A stretch of 64,000 bases of DNA from Flavobacterium sp. 90 (GTDB lineage: Bacteria > Bacteroidota > Bacteroidia > Flavobacteriales > Flavobacteriaceae). Under the pieces are notes generated by a model. It saw nothing but the letters and a program-made list of their open reading frames with translations. It was not told where the DNA came from and did not search any database. The stretch's first letter is position 1; each line of letters begins with the position of its first letter. The translations under genes and the position numbers were made by a program. The stretch covers positions 5,332,001-5,396,000 of the forward strand of contig NZ_SMGE01000001.1 of the NCBI RefSeq assembly GCF_004339525.1, in the 5' to 3' direction. Positions 9,740 through 18,183 of this stretch are shown here, piece after piece.

Positions 9740-9779
9740 GTTTGATTAATCCTTTTCTTACGATATTAATTTAATAAAA

Positions 9780-10178
9780 ATGATTATAGAAATTATAATA
9801 TCGGAATTAGATTTTCATTTAATTGAGCGGGTTAGAGAATTACGCATAAAATCTAATTTATCACAAGTAGCATTAGCTCATAAAGTTGGAGTATCTGAAG
9901 GATATTTTGGAAAAGTAGAGAATTTAAAACAACCTGGGAAATACAACATTAGAATGTTATCTAGAATTGCAATTGCGTTAGAGTTAGATTCATATGTAGA
10001 CCTATTTCCTCAGAAAATTTTTTCAAATGATTTAGTAAAGATAAAAATTGAGTTACTGACAAAAAAAGAAATTTATGATAATGGGAGTAAATCCGGTGAG
10101 ATACAAAAAAGACTAAAAGTATTATCTACAACACCCTTATCAGAAAAAGAAGTATTGAAGTTTGATAAAAGAAGTTAA
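9780..10178 (+). CDS. XRE-family transcriptional regulator
   Basis: This 132-residue protein carries a helix-turn-helix domain at about residues 14-68 (RVRELRIKSNLSQVALAHKV, then SEGYFGKVE), the pattern of Cro/cI-type XRE domains. The C-terminal part is charged and without a known domain. It sits 41 bp after a perfect palindrome and 98 bp before the helicase gene, so it most likely controls itself and the defence cassette downstream, like a controller protein of a restriction system. The cassette may have its own promoter in the 98-bp gap. Confidence 0.8.
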   Translation: MIIEIIISELDFHLIERVRELRIKSNLSQVALAHKVGVSEGYFGKVENLKQPGKYNIRMLSRIAIALELDSYVDLFPQKIFSNDLVKIKIELLTKKEIYDNGSKSGEIQKRLKVLSTTPLSEKEVLKFDKRS

Positions 10179-10276
10179 AAAAAAAGTAAAATGACATTTA
10201 ACTTATAATGTAGCTTTCAAAAGAAAACTTTACAATAAATTTTCTTTTCTAAACATTATAAAAATAACTAAATAAA

Positions 10277-11689
10277 TTGACTTTAACCACTAATGAACCG
10301 AAATTCCCATTCCTTGAAGGGCCTAGAAGTTATCAAATTGAAGCTTATGAAAATTGGTTAAAAAATGATTACAAGGGGGTTTTTGCAATGGCTACAGGTA
10401 CAGGTAAAACTATAACTTCATTAAATTGTTTATTAAATCTTTATAAAGTTGATAAATCATATCAAGCAATTATTTTAGTTCCATCTCTAGCATTACTTAA
10501 TCAATGGCAAAAGGAAGTTGAATCTTTTAATTTTAGAGAGGTTTTACAAGTAGGAGGTGGTAATGAATGGGAAAGAGATTTAGCAAGTTATGTAAGTAGT
10601 TTTAGCTGGGGAAATAAAAGAGATTTAATTATAATATGTACTTATGGAAGTTTTGTAACCAATAAGTTTCAGAAGTATTTCAAAAAGATTGGTAAGGATT
10701 TTCTTCTAATTGCAGATGAAGCTCATAATATTGCGGCAAATAATATTAGAAAAAAATTATGTGATATTAAATGTGAGAAAAAAATTGGATTATCAGCTAC
10801 TCCAAAAAGAATATATGATATTGAAGGAACAGAAGCTTTAAATGACTTTTTTTTAGATGTCCCCCCTTATACGTTTTCATTTGATATAGAAAAAGCATTG
10901 AAAGAAGGGTATTTAACGGAATATAAATACTTTCCTGTTTTAGTAGAACTTAATCCTGATGAAATGGATGAATATGTTGAAATTTCAATAAAGTTATTAA
11001 GGTTCTTTGACTTTGAAAAAGGAGAATTTAAAAAAGATCCAATGGTCGAAATTTTATTGCTTAAAAGAAAAAATGTAATTCATAAAGCATCTAATAAAAT
11101 TGCGTGTTTTAAAAAAATTTTGCTACAACTTAATAAAATTGATAAACTTAAATATGCATTTGCTTATGTACCTGAAGGATATTCAAGTCAGTATGATTTT
11201 ACAGATCAAAGGTTAATTGATTTATTTATAAAAGCTGGTGCTGATACAATCCCTTCACTTAAAATGAATTCATATACTTCTGAAGATGATAAATTAGATC
11301 AAATACTAAGAGGTTTTTCTGAAGGAAAAATTGATGTTCTTTTTGCAATGAAAATGTTAGATGAAGGGGTTGATATTCCTAGAGCAGAAATAGGTATATT
11401 TTGTTCGAGCACTGGAAACCCAAGACAGTTTATCCAAAGGCGCGGTAGACTACTTAGAAAGCACAAAGACAAACCATTTGCTACAATTTACGATATGGTA
11501 GTTGTACCAAATATATCAAAAAGCACATCAGATTTTTTTAATATGGAGAAAAAAATGGTAAAAAATGAAATACAAAGAGTGGCACATTTTGCTAGTCTTT
11601 CAATGAACTTTTATGATTCAAAAAGAAACTTACAAGAAGTATTGACAAAATACGAGTTAAGTCTTGACCAAATAATAAGCGAATTATGA
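10277..11689 (+). CDS. Superfamily 2 DEAH-box helicase
   Basis: This 470-residue protein shows the SF2 motifs in order: ATGTGKT (39-45), DEAH (near 147), LSATPKR (near 173) and QRRGRLLR (near 388). The form matches the type III restriction/UvrB-like helicases that translocate on double-stranded DNA. A TTG codon at 10277 is the only sensible start, because the next Met is inside the ATP-binding motif. The stop overlaps the next start by four bases (ATGA), so the two genes are translationally coupled. There is no nuclease domain in the chain, so cutting must come from a partner. It is shorter than HsdR or Res subunits. Confidence 0.85.
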   Translation: MTLTTNEPKFPFLEGPRSYQIEAYENWLKNDYKGVFAMATGTGKTITSLNCLLNLYKVDKSYQAIILVPSLALLNQWQKEVESFNFREVLQVGGGNEWERDLASYVSSFSWGNKRDLIIICTYGSFVTNKFQKYFKKIGKDFLLIADEAHNIAANNIRKKLCDIKCEKKIGLSATPKRIYDIEGTEALNDFFLDVPPYTFSFDIEKALKEGYLTEYKYFPVLVELNPDEMDEYVEISIKLLRFFDFEKGEFKKDPMVEILLLKRKNVIHKASNKIACFKKILLQLNKIDKLKYAFAYVPEGYSSQYDFTDQRLIDLFIKAGADTIPSLKMNSYTSEDDKLDQILRGFSEGKIDVLFAMKMLDEGVDIPRAEIGIFCSSTGNPRQFIQRRGRLLRKHKDKPFATIYDMVVVPNISKSTSDFFNMEKKMVKNEIQRVAHFASLSMNFYDSKRNLQEVLTKYELSLDQIISEL

Positions 11690-11901
11690 GCAAAAGAGAT
11701 GAAATTTTGAAAGAAATATTATCAGATCCTGAGTTGATGGAAAAATATAACATTAATAAAACGGAGCTCGATAATCTACAACCCTTTCGACCGGAGGGAA
11801 AAAAAATAGTAGATATTTTGGCTACTATAATTAATGAAAATGATAATGATAGGACTGGTAGGCAAATATATATGACAATAAAAAACATCCATAAAATATA
11901 G
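11686..11901 (+). CDS. 71-aa protein of the helicase cassette
   Basis: This small charged protein is probably helical and has no domain I recognise. It overlaps the helicase stop by four bases and ends 3 bp before the ATPase gene, which argues strongly that it is real and part of the same complex. A structural linker between helicase and ATPase is possible, but this is only inferred from position. Confidence 0.7.
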   Translation: MSKRDEILKEILSDPELMEKYNINKTELDNLQPFRPEGKKIVDILATIINENDNDRTGRQIYMTIKNIHKI

Positions 11902-11904
11902 ATT

Positions 11905-14100
11905 ATGGCATCAATAATTAACAGCATTGCTTTTAAAAACTTTTTTAATTACTATGGAGATTTTGAAGAAAATTACTATGAATTAAAAAATGGGGTAAAT
12001 ATCATAGTAGCAGATAATGGTGCAGGAAAATCAAAATTTTTTAATGCGTTCTTATGGCTGTTTGATGATGTGGTTTTAGATTCTGATGACAAGCGTCGTA
12101 AGAGTATTAAAGACATGTACGTGAAAATTATATCAGACAAAGCAAAAATTGAAACTGCAGTAAGACAAAAGATAGATTGTGCGATTCAAATTGAATATAC
12201 ATTTGGAGACAGAGTTAAGTATCAAATTATTAAATCATTTACATTAACTAAACTCAATGATAATATTTCTGATCCTCAAAGTTGGCAATTAGTAATAAAT
12301 GATACTGAAGTAAACAAAACAGAATTGATCTTGACAAAATTCAAGCCTGTTTATGAGGAAGACGAGAAAAGGAAAATTATAGATCGTTTAATTATGCCAG
12401 CTTTTAGAAAATATTCTTTTTTTCAAGGTGAAGAGGTTGATGATATAATTGATTTCAGTGAAAAAGCAAGTATTGAGGATGCTGTTCAAAATTTAACTGA
12501 CATAAGTAAATATAAAAAATTACTTGAATTGACAATTGAATTTAAATCAAAAGCGGAAAAAGATTTAAAGAGTCAAAACAATGTGAATGATGAACAATCT
12601 AGAAGATTTCAAGCCGCCATTGATGAAAAAGAAAAGATTCAATTACAATTAGATTTTGAGAATCAAAAATTGTTAGAATGGGAAACTAGTTATTCAGATG
12701 CTGAAAAAGAAAAAAATTATCTGGATAAGCACCATGCTAATGCAGAACGAAGAAAAGAGTTAGATGATAAAATTCGGCCTTTAAACAAAAAGTTGAGAGA
12801 TAAAGTTGATGAATTTGAAGAGTTTCTTGATAGAATTAACAATCGTTTTTTTGATGGTAGCTTTTCATGGATTGCAATGGGTTTTGAAGAAGAAATTACA
12901 AAATTTAGAAGATTAAACGATGCTTTTATAAATGAGCATTTTGAAAAAAAATCACTACAAAACATAGAAGAGAATCCTAATAATTATTTTCATTTTTTAC
13001 CAGTAAATTCTCCTGATGCGGTTTCAATTCAAAATATGATTGAAAATGAGTATTGTTACGTCTGTGACCGTCCAGTTAAAAAAGGAAAACCAGAGTATGA
13101 TTATTTAGTAAAATTATTAAACAGACCAGGTGATACAAATAAAGAAAAACCATTTGTAGTAAATAATCTAAAAGACTTTTTTGGTAATCTTCAAATTAAT
13201 GGGCAACCATTTTACAGTAGAATTAATGGAGTTCGAAAAAGTGTGAAAGCTACTCAGGAAAAAGAAGAAGAACTAAAAAAGCAAATTCAGAGAATTAAAG
13301 AACAATTAAAGTCATTGACAGACCAGAGAAAGGATATCTTAATTGGAGGCATTGATTCAGATGGCAATAAGCTTGATATTTTGTCAAGTTATCAAGGCTC
13401 AATAAGAAGAATGGAAAATGCAAGATCCAAAATTGATGATGTAATTAAACCAAAAATTGCCAAATTAAAAAATGAAATTGGTAATATTGAAATTGAAATT
13501 CAGAGTTTGAATAACCTTAAAGACATTCCACAAGGATTCAAAGATAATTATTCAATAGCAATTGATCTGGCAAATGCTACATATAATGCAAAAGAGAGAG
13601 TATATGATAATATGGTTAAACTTTTAGAAAAGCACTCAAATGATCATTTTCAAAATTTGATTAAAAATAACGACTTAGCAGGAGGTATTCTGAAATTTGA
13701 AAAAACACCATCAGGTTCAATCAATTTTAATTATCTAGATAGTAAAAATAATACAGTTTATGGAAGTTCTGAAGGATTTCAAAGAATGAAAAAATTCTCT
13801 GTTGTAATGGCAATCATATCTGCAAATAATACTGAATATAATTACCCTTTACTTGCCGATGCGCCTATTTCAGCTTTTGGCGAGGGTTTTACAGAAGGTT
13901 TTTTTGAAGCAACTGGAAAAGTATTTCCACAAAGTATAGTTCTAATAAAAGAAATATATAAGGCTAATGATGATATGAAGATCAATGATTTAGGAAAAAG
14001 ATTGCTAAAAGATGAAAGTGTAACAACCATGTATGTGAATCACGTGCCTGTTGGTGCAGAGCAACTAGACCTTTTCACAACTAAAACAAGATTAAAATAA
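11905..14100 (+). CDS. Rad50/DndD-like SMC-type ATPase
   Basis: This 731-residue protein has a Walker A at 35-43 (VADNGAGKS), two long coiled-coil stretches, a CYVCDRP motif near residue 383 between the coils that resembles a zinc hook, and a C-terminal ATPase half with SSEGFQRMKKF and a Walker B-like LLADAPISAFG near 650. The residue after the Walker B Asp is Ala, not Glu; DndD in the facing operon has Ser there. FFQGEEVDDII in the N-terminal part matches FFFDAEKIVSL of DndD. It probably binds DNA ends or modified DNA with the helicase and AlbA_2 protein. Lamassu LmuB is an alternative relative, but the neighbours do not fit. Confidence 0.8.
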   Translation: MASIINSIAFKNFFNYYGDFEENYYELKNGVNIIVADNGAGKSKFFNAFLWLFDDVVLDSDDKRRKSIKDMYVKIISDKAKIETAVRQKIDCAIQIEYTFGDRVKYQIIKSFTLTKLNDNISDPQSWQLVINDTEVNKTELILTKFKPVYEEDEKRKIIDRLIMPAFRKYSFFQGEEVDDIIDFSEKASIEDAVQNLTDISKYKKLLELTIEFKSKAEKDLKSQNNVNDEQSRRFQAAIDEKEKIQLQLDFENQKLLEWETSYSDAEKEKNYLDKHHANAERRKELDDKIRPLNKKLRDKVDEFEEFLDRINNRFFDGSFSWIAMGFEEEITKFRRLNDAFINEHFEKKSLQNIEENPNNYFHFLPVNSPDAVSIQNMIENEYCYVCDRPVKKGKPEYDYLVKLLNRPGDTNKEKPFVVNNLKDFFGNLQINGQPFYSRINGVRKSVKATQEKEEELKKQIQRIKEQLKSLTDQRKDILIGGIDSDGNKLDILSSYQGSIRRMENARSKIDDVIKPKIAKLKNEIGNIEIEIQSLNNLKDIPQGFKDNYSIAIDLANATYNAKERVYDNMVKLLEKHSNDHFQNLIKNNDLAGGILKFEKTPSGSINFNYLDSKNNTVYGSSEGFQRMKKFSVVMAIISANNTEYNYPLLADAPISAFGEGFTEGFFEATGKVFPQSIVLIKEIYKANDDMKINDLGKRLLKDESVTTMYVNHVPVGAEQLDLFTTKTRLK

Positions 14101-15140
14101 TGAATTCAGAAACTTTCAAAAGTCAAATTTTAATTAAAAGACCAAGATACGCTAACAGTAGAATCCCTATCATCCAAGCTTTTGCGAATAAAGGTCAGTC
14201 TAAGTCTGATTATAGCCAATTTGGTCCAATATATGAATTATATATATATGCATTCATTTTAGGGCTAAAGCGAAATTTAAAATTGCCGTTACCTAATAGA
14301 AACTTAACTACGGAATTTATTGAAGTAGGAAAGTGGAAAAGGGACTCAACTCTTGTTGATTTCTTGTTAATGATAATATTTTCGCATTGCGAAGAAATCG
14401 GCTTTACTTGGAATGAGTTGGAAGATATGGAAGAAACACAACTCAATGTTGTCATAAATGATATTATAACATTTATTGAAAGCTATGCAAATGGCGGCTT
14501 GGAATATCTTCAAAAAGAATACGAACAAAATAATCTGCTGAATAGCCCATATATGTTTGTTGACCTGCTTGCCGAAAGTTGTGGAAAAATGTTAGAACAC
14601 GAAATTTCTACAACATTAGAAGTTGAGGAAGTAGATGAAGATTTAGTTAGATCTACTGTCAAATTAATAGAACAGGGGGAAACTTCAAACACAGAATTCA
14701 AATCAACGCTGAGAGTAAATTTACATACAAATCAACCAGATGATAAAATGGAGTTATCTTGTATTAAAACTTTAGCGGGCTTTATGAATACAAAAAGTGG
14801 AACATTATTAATTGGAGTTTCAGATACAAAAGAAATGCTTGGATTAGATACAGATTTTAAATCATTTGGGAATAAACACGATTTATTAGACGAGTTTCAA
14901 AAACACTTAGATAACCTAATTGAAAAATATATGGGTAATTCCGCATTTGCTGCATTAACATTATATTTTCCAGAAATAGAAGGACAAATGATTTGCAGAT
15001 TAGATGTAGATTTTAGAAAAAATGGGCCAATATTCGTTAAAAATAAGGGAGCAGAAGAATTCTATATAAGACGTTCTGCATCAACAAAAGCATTAAATCC
15101 AAGTGAGATGATGGCTTACATAGAAAATCATTGGGATTAA
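14100..15140 (+). CDS. AlbA_2 (Schlafen-type) domain protein
   Basis: The C-terminal half (about 180-340) has the AlbA_2 pattern: ESxTxEFK-like QGETSNTEFKSTL, a central AGFMNTKSGTLLIGVSD and a final FYIRRSASTKAL. AlbA_2/Schlafen domains bind or cut nucleic acids and often control defence genes. The N-terminal half has no clear family, but a stretch FGPIYELYIYAFILGL followed by NGGLEYLQKE recalls FGDYYDIYLGLL and NGLQLLNDE of DndE; this is a weak by-eye resemblance. The start overlaps the ATPase stop by one base, so it is the last gene of the helicase cassette. Confidence 0.75.
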   Translation: MNSETFKSQILIKRPRYANSRIPIIQAFANKGQSKSDYSQFGPIYELYIYAFILGLKRNLKLPLPNRNLTTEFIEVGKWKRDSTLVDFLLMIIFSHCEEIGFTWNELEDMEETQLNVVINDIITFIESYANGGLEYLQKEYEQNNLLNSPYMFVDLLAESCGKMLEHEISTTLEVEEVDEDLVRSTVKLIEQGETSNTEFKSTLRVNLHTNQPDDKMELSCIKTLAGFMNTKSGTLLIGVSDTKEMLGLDTDFKSFGNKHDLLDEFQKHLDNLIEKYMGNSAFAALTLYFPEIEGQMICRLDVDFRKNGPIFVKNKGAEEFYIRRSASTKALNPSEMMAYIENHWD

Positions 15141-15234
15141 TGATATTTTATAATCTTAAAATATTTAATTTTTTTGAAAGTTGTTTATTTATTGAATTAT
15201 CTGTATATCAATAGTTAAAGATAGATTCATAAAA

Positions 15235-16200
15235 ATGAAATCAAATATGACAATAAAAGAATCAATATTAAAGAGTTTAGAAGATATTAACAGTCTTGCA
15301 AATGCTTCAGAAATTTATAATCACATTGTAAATAAAGGTTATTATGAATTTGGGGCAAAAAAACCAGTTGCAATTGTCTCGGGGATGTTAGGGGAATTTA
15401 TAAAAAATGGTGATTCAAGAATCAAAAGAAATAAAATTTCGGGTGAGACATACAAGTATTATCTAACAAAAATAGAGAAAACGGTTTTGCTAGACCAACT
15501 TGGGGCTGAAGTAGATCTACATAAAATAAGGCCTAAAAAAAATGAGTACCAAGAAAGAGATTTACACAGATTATTGAGTAGTTTTTTAAAAAATACAGAT
15601 ACCTATTCAAAGACAATTTTTCATGAACAATCATTAAACTCTAAAGATAATCATCAAAAATGGATACATCCTGATGTTGTTGCAATTCAGTTTTTGAATC
15701 TTCAGTCAAAAATCAATCAAACTTTTTTAAAGGCAATAAATAAATTAGACATTTTTAAAATCTCTTCTTTTGAAATTAAACGAGAAATTAATTCAGATTA
15801 TGAATTAAAGAAAACATTTTTTCAAGCAGTTTCAAATTCAAGTTGGGCTAACTATGGATATCTTGTAGCTTTTGAAATTAGTGATAGTTTAAACGAAGAA
15901 ATGGAAAGATTAAATCAATCATTCGGGATAGGGATTATTGAATTAAAAGCGAATCCTTATGAAAGTAAAATATTATTTCCTGCTAAATATAAAGATTTAG
16001 ATTTCAAAACGATAGACAAATTATGTAAAATCAATAAAGATTTTGAAAAATTTATAGAACAAATTGAAAAACTTATGACGGCTAGTGATAAATATTATAA
16101 ATCGACAGAAAAGGAACTTGAAGAATTCTGTGATGGCTATTTTTTAAATGACACCGAAATCGAAGATTATTGTAGGCAAAAATTCATACCAAATAACTAA
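15235..16200 (+). CDS. HARE-HTH protein with PD-(D/E)XK-like nuclease domain
   Basis: The first 75 residues resemble the HARE-HTH domain found in restriction endonucleases and chromatin proteins (NASEIYNHIVNKGYYEF, then a conserved hydrophobic helix pattern). The C-terminal part has HPDVV near residue 145 and FEIKRE near 181, a PD...ExK arrangement typical of restriction-type nucleases, and it resembles COG2958/HrgA-type proteins. HARE-HTH domains are proposed to sense modified DNA. The gene follows the AlbA_2 gene by 94 bp, on the same strand, and converges on the dnd operon with a 14-bp gap. It is a plausible effector for phosphorothioate-guided restriction. Confidence 0.7.
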   Translation: MKSNMTIKESILKSLEDINSLANASEIYNHIVNKGYYEFGAKKPVAIVSGMLGEFIKNGDSRIKRNKISGETYKYYLTKIEKTVLLDQLGAEVDLHKIRPKKNEYQERDLHRLLSSFLKNTDTYSKTIFHEQSLNSKDNHQKWIHPDVVAIQFLNLQSKINQTFLKAINKLDIFKISSFEIKREINSDYELKKTFFQAVSNSSWANYGYLVAFEISDSLNEEMERLNQSFGIGIIELKANPYESKILFPAKYKDLDFKTIDKLCKINKDFEKFIEQIEKLMTASDKYYKSTEKELEEFCDGYFLNDTEIEDYCRQKFIPNN

Positions 16201-16214
16201 GTTTTCTATTACTG

Positions 16215-16835
16215 TTATATGTTTTTGCAGAAAATGTGTATCCAGGAGTTTGTATCATAAGTAGTACGTTTTCCTTTCAATTCAATTTTAAGGATTTTGA
16301 AACCAATCTTTTTTAAGATGTTTTCTATTTCTTCAAGTTGATAATACACATAGTACTTATCTACACCGCCATATCTAATATCTGTAAATAACTCAGAACC
16401 GTTGCCTTGTTTTAAGGAAATATAAAGAATTCCATCTTTTATTAATATTTCTTTTAATTTTTGCAAAACTGGAGTGATTTTATTTTTAGGAATGTGTAGT
16501 AAGCTTGCTGAGGCCCATATCCCATCAAAACTAGCTTTCTGAAAATCTAAAGTTAAAATATCCATGATTTTAAAATTACTTTTAACCGATGCCTTTTTAG
16601 CTAATTCAATCATCTCAGAAGACAAGTCAATTCCTGTAACGCTAAAGTCATTATTTGAAAAAAAAAGGGCATGATGACCGGGACCACAACCTAAATCTAA
16701 AATTTCTCCTCCTTTATTAACTTTAAGAATAAATTCGTTTATTTCAGGTAATAATTCAAAACTTGATACAACTTTTTGATATTCAGAAGCTGTTTTGTTA
16801 TAGCTCTTAATAGTTGTTTCTTTTAAATTATGCAT
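16215..16835 (-). CDS. Class I SAM-dependent methyltransferase
   Basis: This 206-residue protein has the SAM-binding motif ILDLGCGPGHH (about 45-55), an acidic GIDLSSEM after the second strand and a hydrophobic post-motif region (GIWASASLLHIP). No DNA-methylase DPPY or NPPF motif is present, so the substrate is likely a small molecule or protein. Its start lies one base after the stop of the membrane-protein gene, making it the last gene of the dnd operon. Whether it serves the defence system or is a passenger cannot be told. Confidence 0.8.
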   Translation of the reverse strand: MHNLKETTIKSYNKTASEYQKVVSSFELLPEINEFILKVNKGGEILDLGCGPGHHALFFSNNDFSVTGIDLSSEMIELAKKASVKSNFKIMDILTLDFQKASFDGIWASASLLHIPKNKITPVLQKLKEILIKDGILYISLKQGNGSELFTDIRYGGVDKYYVYYQLEEIENILKKIGFKILKIELKGKRTTYDTNSWIHIFCKNI

Positions 16836-16836
16836 T

Positions 16837-17544
16837 TTATTTATTTAATTTAAGAATTTCTAAATCGTATGAATTAATTTTCCTCTCTAATTCATTAATT
16901 TTTTCATTAACTCTAACATTTACTTCGTTTGGAAAAACGAAGCCTTCAAATTTATTTATTTGACCTGATAAATCTTCGTTGAAAGCCATTCTAATTGTTA
17001 TTAGATGTGATATTAATAAACTTAGTAAAGTCATATCTCTTTCATATGTAATATGTGCGTATTCTGTCCTAGGAGTATAATTCTGAACAAATTCTATATC
17101 ATCGCCAATTAGATAGCTTTTTTCATGTATTAAGTTTTCAATTTTTGTTCCTACTTTTATAATAGTTTTGATCAGAGACTTATCATTTTTATTTAACACC
17201 ACCTGTACATTATTTGATCCATATATTTGATTTTTATCAAGAAGATATGTCAAAGTTCTAAAGTTCTGTGGTTTATCTTTAACGAAAATTTTGAACAATG
17301 TCTTGCTGTGTTCCAAATGATGTCTTAAAGGAATATAAAATTGATTTAATTTGTTTTCAATAACTTGTCTTTTCTCTATAATTGCTATTCTTTGAAGGTT
17401 TTTTTTATTGTCCTTGCCAGTTAACCAATTTTGATGGATTGAAATTATAGCAACTATAAAAGTGCCAATAAATGCGATCAATGCCGCATTTACTTCAGCA
17501 CTAAGAGAAAGAGAAAGTAAAATACAATTCATATAAGTTAGCAT
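16837..17544 (-). CDS. Membrane-anchored hypothetical protein
   Basis: I chose the ATG at 17544, 7 bp after the preceding stop; a longer reading from 17613 would overlap the exonuclease gene by 62 bp. The 235-residue product has one or two membrane segments within residues 5-35 and a soluble, charged C-terminal part with a final coiled coil. No family was recognised. The tight spacing places it in the dnd operon. Membrane-anchored proteins with cytoplasmic helical domains often act in abortive defence, but nothing in the sequence proves that here. Confidence 0.6.
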   Translation of the reverse strand: MLTYMNCILLSLSLSAEVNAALIAFIGTFIVAIISIHQNWLTGKDNKKNLQRIAIIEKRQVIENKLNQFYIPLRHHLEHSKTLFKIFVKDKPQNFRTLTYLLDKNQIYGSNNVQVVLNKNDKSLIKTIIKVGTKIENLIHEKSYLIGDDIEFVQNYTPRTEYAHITYERDMTLLSLLISHLITIRMAFNEDLSGQINKFEGFVFPNEVNVRVNEKINELERKINSYDLEILKLNK

Positions 17545-17551
17545 TATTTTT

Positions 17552-18148
17552 TTAATTAGACAAATGAGAAGGTATAATATATTCCTCAAATTCATCGATA
17601 AGTAATTTACCATAGATTAGTCTTGAAAAAGCTTCAGCTTCGTATAATGCACCGTTAATACCTAAATGTGGCTTAGGCTCGGCTGGTAATCCAACATAGT
17701 TCATGATTTTATCACCGCCTAAACTTGAAAGCTCATTTTTAGTTGTTGGTTTTATCCCTTTTTTTAAATAATCGCAATAAATTAATGTATGTAGGTCAAT
17801 TTTTCTCCAACCAAATATCCAATTAAGATTGTATCTTTTCAAACTTTCATTTAAGAATAAAATATCAAAATCTACATTCTGACCAGCTAATGTTTTGTCT
17901 TCAATAGGTTTTATCCATTTAATAAAATTTAAAAGTAAATCTTTCAATTCCTGCTTATTTATATCATGCATTTCAAAATCATTATATCCATTTATATTAA
18001 GAGCATTTTGATCAACTTTAGCACCTTCAAATATCCTGCATTTTCCATAAAATCGATAAGATGGATTTTTAAAGTCTACTGCTCCAATTTCTAATATAGA
18101 ATGGTTGAAAGGATCTAAACCTGTTGTTTCAATATCAATAACAATCAT
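17552..18148 (-). CDS. DnaQ-like 3'-5' exonuclease
   Basis: This 198-residue protein has the DEDD exonuclease motifs Exo I (DIETTG, residues 4-9) and Exo II (GQNVDFDILFL). The expected Exo III form HxAxxD is replaced by HLGING followed by GALYEAE, so the last metal-binding Asp is missing at the usual place, although the nearby Glu residues might compensate. It lies 35 bp after the nuclease gene in the dnd operon. It could trim DNA ends made by that nuclease. Reduced or altered activity is possible. Confidence 0.75.
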   Translation of the reverse strand: MIVIDIETTGLDPFNHSILEIGAVDFKNPSYRFYGKCRIFEGAKVDQNALNINGYNDFEMHDINKQELKDLLLNFIKWIKPIEDKTLAGQNVDFDILFLNESLKRYNLNWIFGWRKIDLHTLIYCDYLKKGIKPTTKNELSSLGGDKIMNYVGLPAEPKPHLGINGALYEAEAFSRLIYGKLLIDEFEEYIIPSHLSN

Positions 18149-18183
18149 AGTTGGTTTGTGCTAATCGTTGGAATTATGAAAAA

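Larger units (their letters stand above)
9253..9779. other. Non-coding region between susC and the XRE regulator
   Basis: This 527-bp gap holds no convincing gene. It contains, in order, a terminator-like hairpin (9292-9338), a purine-rich stretch, a 110-nt rod-shaped inverted repeat (9509-9618), small AT-rich hairpins (9621-9685), a TATATTTG element on the minus strand (9699-9692) matching a -7 box, and a perfect 32-bp palindrome (9708-9739). If that -7 box drives susC, the leader would be over 400 nt and would include the rod. Confidence 0.6.

Noticed and set aside
12717..12965. Antisense reading frames inside large genes, for example in the SMC ATPase gene
   Set aside because: They are opposite strong coding sequences with clear motifs, have low-complexity products and no start signals.
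11905..14100. Calling the SMC ATPase LmuB of a Lamassu system
   Set aside because: The hook-like CxxC fits, but the helicase, AlbA_2 and 71-aa neighbours do not match LmuA and LmuC.
16837..17613. Longer start for the membrane protein at 17613
   Set aside because: It would overlap the exonuclease gene by 62 bp, while ATG at 17544 gives a 7-bp gap and a normal membrane anchor.
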